Positions 23,201 to 34,700 of a DNA stretch of 64,000 nucleotides are shown here, one piece after another (positions within the stretch are counted from its first letter, which is position 1; every line of letters begins with the position of its first letter). Under the pieces are notes generated by a model. It worked only from the letters and a program-made list of their open reading frames with translations. It did no database searches and was not told where the DNA came from. A program made the translations under genes and the position numbers. The DNA lies in contig OX387182.1 in NCBI GenBank assembly GCA_947561395.2, positions 51,359,283 to 51,423,282 on the forward strand, read 5' to 3'. The DNA comes from Buxus sempervirens (taxonomy: Eukaryota > Streptophyta > Magnoliopsida > Buxales > Buxaceae).

Positions 23201-24027
23201 CCACCCAAGCTAGACTAGCATTCATCGAACCAAATTAGCAAACCGAGTAGCAAGGAACTGCACCTATTCAGAAGTTCTGCCTTTCATAGTTGAGCAAAAA
23301 CTGCAAGTGCCAAAGCAGTCCTTGCTCAAAGTGCAAATTTGATTATCATGACATAAGTTCTTGCATACTTGCCTGTCTCGATCTTTAGTTTTACTGGAGC
23401 AAATATTCTGCTCTGTCGGAACAACTTTAGTTGGCTGTTCCGACTGACCATAATATGCCACATGGAAAATTTTTCTAACCAATGCAGACCATTTATTTGA
23501 CAGGAGACCCTCTGAATTAGTCATGTGATGCGGACAATATCCGAACTTAGAGAATTTTTTAATTGATGTGTACAAAGGTTTTGTCAAATGTATCAATGGC
23601 TATCCAGATTTTTTAATGCTTTGCAAAGAAAGCGTTATTCTTGTGTGGGCCCTTTTTGCCACGTGAACGGTTCACTTGGGTCCACAACTTAGTTTACAAC
23701 CCAGGTTTGTTTATAAAATACATGAAGTGAGGCTTTTCAATTAAGCTTCCGCAAATGAGTTACCTGCCCTTGGCAGGTCACTTTCTGGGTTAATGTTCTA
23801 ACAACTGTGGCTGATATATATTTGCAATATATGAAAATTGCACATTGTTGATGATCTCTCATTGCCACCCAGTTGGAGAAGGTGCATTGGAAGGCAAGCT
23901 TTCATGCTCACATTGTGAGGCCCGCTTGGGTTATTTCAATTGGTCAGGCATCCAGTGCAGTTGCGGAAGTTGGATCACCCCAGCATTTCAGCTCCACAAA
24001 AGCCGAGTGGACATCAGTAAGGTGTAG
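11656..24027 (+). CDS. DUSP12: Dual-specificity phosphatase, DUSP12/YVH1 type (6 exons)
   Basis: Exons 11656-12092, 15647-15699, 15873-15937, 16058-16136, 22800-23108 and 23873-24027 give an uninterrupted 365-residue protein, close to yeast Yvh1 and human DUSP12 in length. All introns are GT-AG. Residues 1-170 form the dual-specificity phosphatase domain, with the signature HCFAGVSRS (nucleophile Cys139, Arg145) and a likely general acid Asp109 in PIRDM. The C-terminal zinc module has C257xxC260, a conserved DHTPGEGETCFDW block, C301, C326xxC329 and C343xC345. Family knowledge: Yvh1 releases Mrt4 from pre-60S ribosomes so the P0 stalk can assemble, mainly through the zinc module; DUSP12 also has phosphatase activity. 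The ATG sits at the conserved MYLVREGLFIG start. An unusual Ser/acidic insertion lies at residues 36-97. The gene converges on the UBAC2-like gene. Identity is sure; the plant role is inferred. Confidence 0.93.
13973..14105 (-). mobile_element. Antisense LINE 3'-tail remnant
   Basis: A T-rich start followed by GGATCAATAATGAAGATATA, the reverse complement of a LINE 3' end ending TATATCTTCATTATTGATCC plus poly(A). The same signature recurs many times in the window. Only the 3' end is recognisable. Confidence 0.5.
14669..15026 (-). mobile_element. TRIM-like miniature LTR retroelement (about 360 bp)
   Basis: Two diverged direct repeats of about 78 bp (14,669-14,746 and 14,950-15,026; shared cores CCGTGCCTAACC/ACGTGCCTAACC, ACTTATGG and ATCTAGGATC) flank a short non-coding interior. 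On the minus strand, TGGTATTAGAGC (14,936-14,947) lies directly after one repeat and matches a plant initiator-methionine tRNA primer-binding site apart from a substitution. This is the layout of TRIM/SMART elements. The repeats differ at about a quarter of positions, so it is an old fossil. I did not find a convincing target duplication. Confidence 0.6.
16758..16870 (-). mobile_element. Antisense LINE 3'-tail remnant
   Basis: A T run is followed by TATCAGTAATCAAGGAGATT, a variant of the LINE-tail signature (poly(A) preceded by CTCCTTGATTACTGATA on the other strand). No coding part is attached. Confidence 0.45.
17378..17441 (+). repeat. (ATT)n microsatellite
   Basis: About nine uninterrupted ATT/TTA units end at 17,441, preceded by interrupted ATT units from about 17,378. 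Confidence 0.8.
18333..18730 (-). mobile_element. L1-type LINE fragment (region before the RVT zinc-binding domain)
   Basis: The minus-strand translation contains VVWIPASSGVFSCRSFFSIC and a degraded KAFSWT-like stretch, the pattern seen in plant L1 ORF2 between the reverse transcriptase and the zinc-binding domain. It is a short, broken piece abutting the RTE fragment at about 18,730, without its own poly(A) or target repeats. Confidence 0.6.
19608..20514. mobile_element. Non-autonomous hAT element (907 bp) inside the RTE LINE
   Basis: Terminal inverted repeats CATAGTTATTAAAGGCG and CATAGTTGTGAAAACACC (right end, inverted) are flanked by a perfect 8 bp duplication, TTTGAGAG (19,600-19,607 and 20,515-20,522). 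Inside each end are clusters of GCCTAGGCGA-like motifs, typical of a widespread plant hAT family. The interior is C/T-rich with a TC microsatellite and encodes no transposase. The open frames across it (Ser/Phe/Leu runs) are compositional. Confidence 0.9.
20217..20286 (+). repeat. (TC)n microsatellite
   Basis: A nearly perfect TC/CT run of about 65 bp inside the hAT element. It is likely length-variable. Confidence 0.9.
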
Positions 24028-25719
24028 CATTCATCGATGGCAATGGATAAGCATTAAGCGCATATGCTCATTACTCATTAGTAGTCTTACAAACAGTCAG
24101 TTTGAAGGTATCACCCTGAAGACAGAGCATAACAGATTCCCAACAGCTGTGTAGTTAGAATTCAGCTTATAATCACATGGTATGTATCTCGAAACACGGT
24201 TTTGAATCAGACCTCAAGTTTGTTTTGTTTGACAATGGCTCTAAGCAGCAGCAGATTAATATGGACTTATCAAGAAGTGGTGGTGTATGCTGTTGATATG
24301 ATTTTGAGTTTTTAGTAACAAAAAATTTCTACCAGATTACATTGATATCATCGTGGAGACTAGCATAATCCTTTCATATTTCTTTCTGGTTCATCTTTAT
24401 TTTTATTCACGATTTATACGTTTGAAGGCGAGTTTTCGGATTGAACGGGCTTAGCTCTCTTCAATTTTCCGTCTTTATTACCCTGTATACGTTAGTCAAG
24501 TGAAAAACGCAAAAAAATTCGGAACTTGTTTAATGAGACTCTTGCTTCAGTTATTTTTTGTACCATTATGCTATGTAAAATCAAACTGGTTACTAACGAT
24601 GGTCAAACCAATCAAGTAGACAAATGCTGATGACGGAACTGCTTGGAGGTTTCAATCTTATGTCATTCCAAGCAAGATCTTGTATGTAAATTAATTTTTA
24701 GTGGTATTTTATCAAATTATTTAAGATTTAGTCAGTAAAGTTTTGAATTTTAACTTTTAGTGAACCTTTATCAAAATAATTAATTTTTAATGCTATTTCA
24801 CTGTTACACATAAATTCTTTCAAAAATACCCTTATACAACTTACTTCCGGGACTTGTACAAGCAATAAATTGATTTGTACAAACCATTTTAGACTTGTAC
24901 AAGCAATAAAATGACTTGTACAAGTCATTTGGATGAATGATATAAGGGCATTCTTGGAATATCAGATTTGTAATAGTAAAATAGCACTAAATATTAATTA
25001 TGTTGATAAAGGTGCACTAAAAATTAAAATTCAAAACTTTGCTAACTAAATATTAAATAATTTAATAAAGAACCACTAAAAATTAATTCTCTTAAAAATA
25101 ATCTGTTCCTGCAGAGATCCCACTTGTAGATCAATGTGGTTGCAACCTTCGTGACTAAAGAATCATAATACCATGAATGAAAACAAAAAAAATCCCGTCG
25201 GCATGCACAAGATTACTTCTATGAGGAATTTGTACAAGCTGTGAATGAACAATTAAACATAAGAGCACAACCATGTATTATCCTTAATGGGTTAATTGGA
25301 TAACAAAGGCATAACCTGCGGAAACGGTGCTGTATACCTTTGGCAGCTATAGACCAAAGTTATGCTGGTGAACCTTTCCATCTGAATTTTACAGATACAA
25401 CTATACAAAATTAAGTTACTTCCAAATGAAGCTGTTCAACTTTGATACAATGAAACAATCCTACAGTCTTCAACTAAACTAAGTGTTACATAACTGTATG
25501 AAATAAAAATCTCCAAAATGATCAGCTAAGACAAGGAATTAGATAAAGAGTAGAACTGGAAAATGGCAAAATTACTGCCTTGATGTGTTCCCGATAGCAT
25601 AAAAGCATCCCCTTGTTGCCGGTTATCTTGATATCAGTTCATATGGAACACAGTTTCTGCCTCCAATTTCAAATCAGCTGGTCTTCACTTGCAAGAAGAT
25701 ATCATTCATGAGGTCCAAA
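24028..25719. other. Intergenic region between convergent genes
   Basis: This region contains the 3' untranslated ends of the phosphatase gene (+) and the UBAC2-like gene (-), separated by a long-TIR foldback element (24,689-25,089). No other coding sequence is seen. I cannot place the poly(A) sites with confidence. Confidence 0.6.
24689..25089. mobile_element. Long-TIR foldback MITE (about 400 bp)
   Basis: The left arm, AATTAATTTTTAGTGGTATT and onward, pairs with the inverted right arm AATTAATTTTTAGTGGTTCT for about 80 bp, with a further GTTTTGAATTTTAA block matching. The centre holds several ACTTGTACAAGCAATAAA repeats that are themselves partly palindromic. No coding capacity is present. 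The superfamily is uncertain because I could not read a clear target duplication. RNA from this region could form a long hairpin. Confidence 0.8.
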
Positions 25720-28700
25720 TCAGTGTGCTTGTGCTTCAAGCAGTATGTTTGTAGCCACATTCACATCATTTCTAGCCTGCACAAGTGCCTGCCTTGCTGA
25801 GTTTCGGTCAAAGCCCATTGATACCAGCATAGCAATTGATTCCTCAGCGGGCTCCATGGAGGAAGCAAGGGGACCAGACGGATAATTTCCCTGAATTCAT
25901 GTAAGGATCAGAGATGGCACATTATAAATAATTCCTAGCATTGGCATGACATCGATGCTGAATATTGCATCTATTCGTAAAATTCTGAAGTAAATGAAAC
26001 TAGATACCTATATCTTACACTCTCAGCTCCAACTGACCAAGTGAACAAACAAAATTTAAAGATACCCAACAAGATGATTTAGGACTTGATTTCAATAGTT
26101 TCCATGACGTGTTTGATTAGCTAATCTTGAAATTTACGTTCTCATGAAAAGCTTATAGATCTGTTTTGAAACTATTCTCTTGGTTTTCCAAAGGAACCTT
26201 GGACTCCTTGTCACAGCTGGAGATGTGGCTCTTCCAACTTTCAAGTCTCTTTTATGATGGATGGTTCCCCTTTTTTTGTACGAGGTAGGTTGGAGGAACG
26301 CAACCAGATAATCTTTGAAGAGAAAGAGTAGTTGAAATAAATAAATAGAGTAGTTTGATACTGGAGCTCTGTGATAGATAGATATAACCCCATCTTCTGT
26401 ATTCATTTCTAAATTCTCTTTTCCATTAATATATGATATATCCTTGGGAAAGCAAGTATGATAAGAATAAGACTGCCAGTTCCCAACCTATCAAAACCTA
26501 TTTTACATATTTTCAATCTTACACAATCACACCTGTCTTTATATGTACTAGCAGCAACTCCTTTTTTTCTAAATTGATTTACTAGTAAATGGCATGTTGT
26601 CCACAAATAATAATCTGAACTTATACTCAAACACCCAACCCCCCACCTTTTGTCCTTTTTTTTATTGGATTGAATTAGAAACAAATGGCATGTTGTTGAC
26701 AAATAAGAATCCAAACTTAAAGACATCTTTTTTCCCTTGGAAGAAATCCAAACCCTTCAGTTTGAGATCGTGGATTTTCCAGAATTAAGGGATGTGGAGG
26801 GCTGGAGTCAGCCCTTCAACACCAATTGGAGTTTGGGATCCAACCTATCCTAGAATATCATAAACAGAGTATCAAAATAGGATTTGTCAAGCAGGATAAA
26901 GGAAACAATTAGTAAGTTTGGGCATCCATATATACCAAATGGATCATCACAAGAAATCTCTATTGATAACTCTGTTTCAGAAATTAGTGCAAGCTCTTCA
27001 GTCAATCATCATGGCCTCCGGGGGGTAAGGAAGGAGGGGAACCATGTATGAGGGATGGAGCAAGTCTCTGAAATCAATCTAAGCCTTTAAGAGAAGGCAG
27101 AAACTTAGTAGGAGAATCCAGTATTAAGAAGATTTTTTGCCAATGATAAATAATCTGATGTTGGAACAAAGAAGATTGATTAGCTACCTGATGAGCCAGT
27201 GTTAAAATGATGGATGGTGGTAAGAAGATTTTTTTTTTATTTTTGTCAACGATAATCTGATGTTGGAACAAATAAGATTGATTACCTACCTGATGGGATA
27301 CTTTGAGGGAGAAAAAGTAGAATGTGATAAAGCGGGTAGTCGCACAAAGGTGTATTGGGACATATCAGGGGGTTCGAATGTACAGAAGTGGCCTACTGAG
27401 GTTTTTCTGTTTGTTTTCCCATGGAATGTGAAGCCTAAAGATTCTCACTGGAAGATTCAAGGTTTATGGGTCCATTAGAGTAATCGTATTCTTTACAAGT
27501 TATGGTGGTTGGCCTGCCAATGCAACTGTGGGGCTAGGTCATTTCAATCCCTTGGAGAGGTTTGAATGTGCATAAATAAAACCAGATTTCAGAATTGCAG
27601 AGAGGAGTGATGTTCAATGGTGCTAAATCTTGGTGCATAGGGATTCTCCACTGTGAAATCTCCATAAAAAGAAATGTTCAAGCTCTATTCAATCCCAGGT
27701 GAATGTTGGAGGAAGCCGTGTTGAAGGCAGTTCCACACGTCATGAAACATTGTTCTATCACAAAGGATCGTTACAGTGCTTTTTAGTTCTAGATTCGTCA
27801 CAACGCTAAAGATGAAGGATATGGGTCTTGTGGGCCCATAGTAGGTGGATTTGATGTCCGTAGGCTTCAGATTCATCATCTAACAGTAAAGAAACTATAT
27901 TGGGACATGGGCGTGTGGTTGGTAGCATCTGTAGAGAAATGAAGAGTTTGTCGAAGGTCAAGCTAAGGCCCATGGTATTGTGAAAAGTCTTTGAGTTATA
28001 CTAAGTCAAAATGCTATTTATTAAGAATATAAGCTTCAAGATAGGCAGCCCAAACCCAGATTAATCATCTAACAGTAAAGAAACTATATTCTTTGCCTAG
28101 TCTGGCTCTAATGATGGTGGATGAGACCTTCCATGCTCTTAACCATCCAAGACAATACTGTTATACAAATCAACCATCTTGCAGCCTACTCTTGTTTGAG
28201 TATGTTTATAGCTGAATTAGAAGTTTGAACCAGTAAATGCATCTAAAAATAATCTGGTAAACAATGAAGAATTAAAATTACTTCAATGATGATTATCAAA
28301 GTAAATAATTAATTTGTTGGGGCTCACGCAATGACGGAAGTATGCAATGAAATATAATTATATGGTAAAATTAAAACACAATACTTGTATCAACATAGCA
28401 GAGTAAATAGATGAAGTTCCTTAGTGCTACGTTTATCACTTTCAAAACGCTTGCTCAGTTACTTCGCATTGTTGGCAACCTGAGGACAAAGCTGCTATTG
28501 CTTCACAGGCACTAGATTGTCCTCATGACTTGAGAAACTAACATGTTACCATGTCACTTGGTTGCCCTTCTGACATCGAGCCAACTTATCTGTGTTTCTT
28601 CACCAGAATATATCATGTTACTGTTTCATTTGGATGCTCCTCACATTTTAAAACACCAACACATATCCATGTTTCTTAATAAAATATATCATGACATATT

Positions 28701-31700
28701 AGTTCTGAGAAGATTTCACATCAGAACACAAATACTACAAAATTAATTGACACTTCAAGTGTTGCATGCATATAGCATTATATGTCTATCCAATTGGCTT
28801 TTACACTATGGCATTTGGCTGAGGCTTAAAATCCATAAGGATAAAAAGAATTGGAACCTCCCAAGAGGAGACAGAGATAAGCAGACAGCTCTTACATAAA
28901 AGAGAGCCTCATACATAGCCTTGTATAAGATCCTTTGTAATGTTAACTATCAATTATAGATGTTTTTACCACAGTGCTCTTCAAGTTGTTCAGGATTGAA
29001 ACTTGGTATATAAAGACAGATCACGTGTATGACATGAGGAAAACCGTGGAGTGTCACCCCAGGATTATACTATGTATATTTAAGTAGAGATCTAAGCAGG
29101 AGGATAACATAGTTGAAATGAAATAATTTAATAACAGTACACACCTCCGCCTGACGACCTGTGTAGGAAGATACATTCCTTAAAATGTTCCCACTTGGAG
29201 CAGCAGGTGATGAAGCACCTGACGAGGGCCAAGATAGCCGAGAGAAAAACGAGGTTACAAACTCTGGAAACTGTAAAAATGTCAAAAAAGCAAGCAAAGT
29301 CATACATCACTGATGAATTCCCAACTCAAAAACAATAGAGGCAACCCATGCACCACATAAAGCATTAAAGAATTCATCGGAGATTATTTTTCTAAAGGAA
29401 GCTCAAAATATCATAGGCTTGGAGCTAAAGACCAAATCTCCCAGTACTTGCTCTCACACCGGCTGTTCGATATTCTAGTTCTGCAAGCACATTCTGCTTG
29501 TCACAATTGGCAGAACAGAACAAAATTGAAGAAAAACAAGACAATATCAACCATACACGACAAAATGGAATATACAGAAAAACATTTCACATAACTACAA
29601 AATATATCCTTCATTTGCATAAGCATCTTTGCTCTCTATGGATTAATCATATATACTTTGTACTATTGAAAAATTAACTCATTATTTTGTTCTATTCTAA
29701 CGGCTAAAGAAGTGTGTATTCTGGAATTGATCCAAAAAAACAAGCTACTGCATAATGCTATCATGATTACTGCTAAAGATGATGCCTTTTTCGGTTAGGT
29801 CAATTTTCATTTTGTAAATCCTTCAAAATCCATCCTTGATATTGACTTATAAATCCTTTTCTCTAGGGATGTCAATAGAGTTGGTAACTGTTCGAACTCT
29901 AAAATGAACTATTTTCTATACATGGATTTTATACAAAAGTATTTATCACAAAGAACAATCTCATCCTGGCACGCCTGCACCAACTTCTCTTTTGTGTTGA
30001 GGAATGGTTAGAACAGGTGGGACACCTGAAGCAACAAAGTATGGTATTACAAAACCAGTATCAGACTCCATTCATTGCCATCCCCATTTTTGTAAATCAC
30101 AACTAGCTTTATCCAGGCCTATGGTGACTAGTTTTGTCATTGGCACTTCACTTCATGCACAACAACACTAGGCAGGTCATGGGCAGAAAATGTGCAGTCC
30201 CTTATGTGGTTGATGTAGGCTCCAAGCTGTTGTCTACAAGACTGATTTTTGATAGCCATAATTGAAGTTGTGACATAAGTGGCCATATAAGCATGAAAAG
30301 TAAAGGACACAAGCAGCAGGAGGAACAAAAAGGGAATCAGAAAGTAACCTTCATCCTGCGGATACCAAAAACATTCATGCGATATAATGAACCAGCAAGG
30401 ATGCCACATATGCCTGGCAAAAAAGATCTCCTCAACGATGACAAAATAAGCTGCAAGATAGAATCTAAAATCAGAATGACAAGGGGATGCAAGTCATAGG
30501 AATAAAATTTTCATGTTTGACCCTATCTCACTTCTCAAAAACAGGGGAAAAAAATTGAAAAGACAAAAAACACCATGACAAGGTCCACAAAATAAAATTT
30601 ACCTGAAGGCCGGCTAAATATATGAAAGACTTATCAGAAAAGCGGATTCCAAATACACGAAACCGTGTTGATACCGGAATGTCGAAATGAAAAGGTATGA
30701 ATGAAGAAAATATAAGGCCATATGGTCCAGAAGCCAGTATGCTTAAAGTGGGATCTGCAAAAAAATAACAAATTAAAGGTTTGAACAAGAGAAAAATCTT
30801 CAATCCACAGGGAGATAAATCATAAAAACCAGAACTTAAAGAAACACAAGTATGAAAAAACTTGTAAACATCCGCACAGCCTAATCTATCTATTTTATAT
30901 AGCCAATTTAGATCCAAACTTAAAGTTCTCTACATATAGTTGAATATAGAAAATACAAATCAACCAATGTTGGACCATCTACTAACGGCGTACAAGTGCA
31001 CATGGTACATAAAAGGGTGTGAATATCAAACAACCAAGCTGATTACCACTCAAAAAATCATCAACACCAAAATCAACACATTTAGAAAACTCCAACAACT
31101 CAATCAGAGAATCAACTGTATAGTTCATTACTAGATTGACCCAATTTGTTGCCTCAGTTTCCTCCCTCACCTCACTACCATTCCAATCCTCCTTTCTAGT
31201 TGATGGAGATCCCACTACAAGATTAAAAGAAAAAAGTTCATCCAGAACTGAAAGATTGACAGTGTTTCCAGTGCCTAGAGTTACTCATAAGCTCACATTT
31301 AATCGATCTCATACCGATTCCAAGCTATAAGAACTTTATGGTAAATTTTATCCAGAATGATGTAAAATAAAAAAAAATGAGCAACTTGAATGAACTTTTC
31401 ACATAATATGGGGTGGAAAGAAAGAAATAGAATGATATTCAAAGGAATACAGCAGTGTTTTGATAGCTTAGTAAAGGCTGTTGAAGGGTGCCTATTACAG
31501 TGGTCCTCCTACTTACCTCCCTTTAAAAGGAAAACATGGGACACTTTCTCTTGATATGCTAATTTTTCAGATTTGATGTAAGATGTTTCTAGGGAGGGAA
31601 ATGTCTTATTCCATACCTCCTCCATTCATGTACTTTTCTTTTTTACTTTCTTTATCATTTTAATAAATGTTCTTTTACAGATCAAAAAAACATTTTTTCT

Positions 31701-34700
31701 TGTGCATAAGGGACCTCCATCAGGGCTGACTTCCAAGAAGCTCCCTTACAACTTCTCTCACATAAGTTTGCTTGACCCAAATTATTATCTGTAATTTTTT
31801 ATTTTTTTACCATTATTACGAACATATCCTCTCCCATTGGTTCAAACCTCGATCTTCTTGCCATGCCATTGCATTATTGCTGCTCTTGTTTTACAAGATC
31901 CATTACCACTTCTAATATGAAGTTGGATATATCCAAGTCATTATTCATTGTTTTTTAACTTTATTTCCAAGTGGAAGTGAATTGGTGTATTTCATGTGCA
32001 GATAATAAAGTCTTGGTGAACCAAACGAGGGAGAGAATAACTGCAAAATTAAAGTTATGGGATACTTTCGAATCAAACTTTTTAAAAATAAGTCACGCTA
32101 TGATTGAGTCTATAGACTGTAACTTTAGTACAATTAAAGGCAAAGCAACAATAAGAATTGAGAATAATCAGATTCCTAAAAGTAATCGATTCCATTACCT
32201 TGGATAAATTATTCACACGGAGCTAGATATCAATGAGGATGTTGCACATAGAATGGTATTATGTAATTGATGTTTCCAACTTAAACTATAAAGGAAAATT
32301 TTATATTCAGCGTATTTTGATTTATGGATCAAAATGTTATGTAACAAAAAAGCAAAACATACACAAAATGAGTGTTGCTGAGATGCAGATTTTAAGGCAG
32401 ATGTGTGGAAAAACTAAATATGATAAGAAACTAACATAATCAAAAGTGGTTAGGTATCACTCAAATAAGCAATAAGATATAATAAAATAGGTTAAGATGA
32501 TTAGAGCATATAAAGCGAAGACCTAGAAAGGCAGCTGTTATGAGTTGTAAGAGGGTATTCATTGAAATATCTAAGAGGACAAGGGAAAGACCAGAAGAAC
32601 ATGGATGGAGTTAGAAAAGATTGCATGCTCATAAGCTTAACTGAAGATATTGTTTGTGATCAATTGGGATGGTTGAAAAGGATTCATGTTGCCAACCCCA
32701 ATTAATTAGGACATCCATTTACATATTTTGATCAGACATCCTATCCCATTAATTTGAACCTCAATTTCTTTCCTGTCATCACATTTTTTGCAAATGATAT
32801 TGTCTACACCTGCCGTGACCCAACCAATAAGATATTTCCACGTGGCAGTATAAAGGCCGTATTTTATGAAAATGACACGTGTAATTATGCATGGCCAAAA
32901 AGTGGAAAGCAGTTTGGATCGTGCAGACGTGGAATTATAAGATAAAAGAGCCCCAACAACTCAACTGCCACGAAGGTCATGGCTGAGTCAAAAGTTAGAA
33001 TAACTGAATGGATTATCAAGCCTCAAGTATAAATTCAATAGCGACAAAGAGGTCGTGGATCAGCTTCACACAACGACAATTTATTAAGATTATTTTGAGA
33101 TCATCCGTGATCAAACTACCTTTCATGCAACTAATATCACCATAGTAAGAAAGTAGCTTAGAACTCCGTATCATTGCTTCCTGTCGCAGTGGCGTGTGAA
33201 GATACTATTTGCCCAAGTCTAGGTGAAGATCCTGCCACCAGCAAACTTACTAAGGCCGCCCTTGATCTCTTGCCTCCACTGACCATAAGGCAAGGGAAAA
33301 GCAGCTGGTACCGAAATAAGTATTGATCAAGCCAGGTGAGTAACTGGTGTTATGGCCAAATAGTACAGCTAGCATGAACCCCCAACTAATATTATCAGCG
33401 AACACCCCCTTTAACCCTTCTTTATCCATCGATACAACAGAGATAGAAAAAGAAGGCCGGTACTATTAATATTATAAGTTTTCTTTTGCTATTTTATTTA
33501 AATTGATTGTAGTGGTCGACTTTTAGTTGCTATCGGAAGGCCGTCATTTTCAAGTTTCGTCAGTGTCCATTGTAACAAGAATCATCACAATAAAGAATAT
33601 ACCTTGATCGTCTTCTACCGGTTGGGGCTTTGACTAAAATTATTTCTTTTCATTGTTGCCATTTATCATATTTATTGTTTAGATGTTTGGAATATAAATG
33701 GTAGGGGCTAGGGAATCAATTTTTTTATGTCTTTATGGTTTTAGGTGCATCCCACTTCTTGTGGGCTAGTGTGCCTAGTGCTTTGTTTTGATGTTTGTAA
33801 ATTATCATTATCAATAAAAAAAAAAGGACTTTTACCGAAGGACAAACCCCAACCCCTGATCGTTAATATATTACAGTTGGCTTGCAGTACGACTGAGCCG
33901 AATCCGACTTGAATTGGAACACGCGCCCAGGGTCAAGACCCAATTTAATAAATTGTACCTGCGTGGTATTGGCACGCCCGCACAAAAACACACCATGACC
34001 ATCACGTGCCAAACTCGATAGGATTTGGGGGGAACAGGTTCCCCCTTACCACTTTTTCCGCATTGGTTTGCCCAAATCATGAACCAGTGCTTTTACACTA
34101 TTATTATTATTCTTGATATCTCCTCTCTCATTGATTTAACCCCCATTTTTTTCCCATGTGATTGTTGTTTGCTGCTGGTTTTCTCTCCATAGGGTCCACC
34201 AAAACTTTTAACTAATATTTAACATACATAGATATATATATATATTATAAAATAATAAATTAAATAACCAAGAAGGAAAAGTAGACAACATGTGAGTTAA
34301 ATGGTTCGGAATTTTTTTAATTTGGAACATATTTCTCAATGTTTTTTAATTCAAATTAAACATCAAATTGAGGACAACATCAAATTCCAGTCTCAATCTA
34401 GTAAAAAATGTCAATATCTATAAATTGAGATTCAGAATCTTTTTGTTCTACATACATTAAGATTCATGGATCTCTAAATTCATATGATCCAGCTACACCC
34501 TTATATCAGTTGGGTTCTGAATTAAAAATTTGCAAGTTCTAAATACTAACCGTCACATAGTTGAAATCACAAGGCAAATAGGTTAATATCTCCAATGATG
34601 ATGACAAGAAACGTAAAATAAAAAATGGCTCTGGCAATCTAGCCTAAATTCTACATAGACATTTTGATGAGAGGAAAAGCAATTTCGAATCATCAAAGTG

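Noticed and set aside
30137-30409. 90-codon minus-strand frame
   Set aside because: It is the wrong frame over exon 6 of the UBAC2-like gene; the correct frame is set by the splice phases.
33871-34080. 69-codon minus-strand frame
   Set aside because: It has no recognised domain and lies in an intron beside LINE tails; probably repeat-derived.
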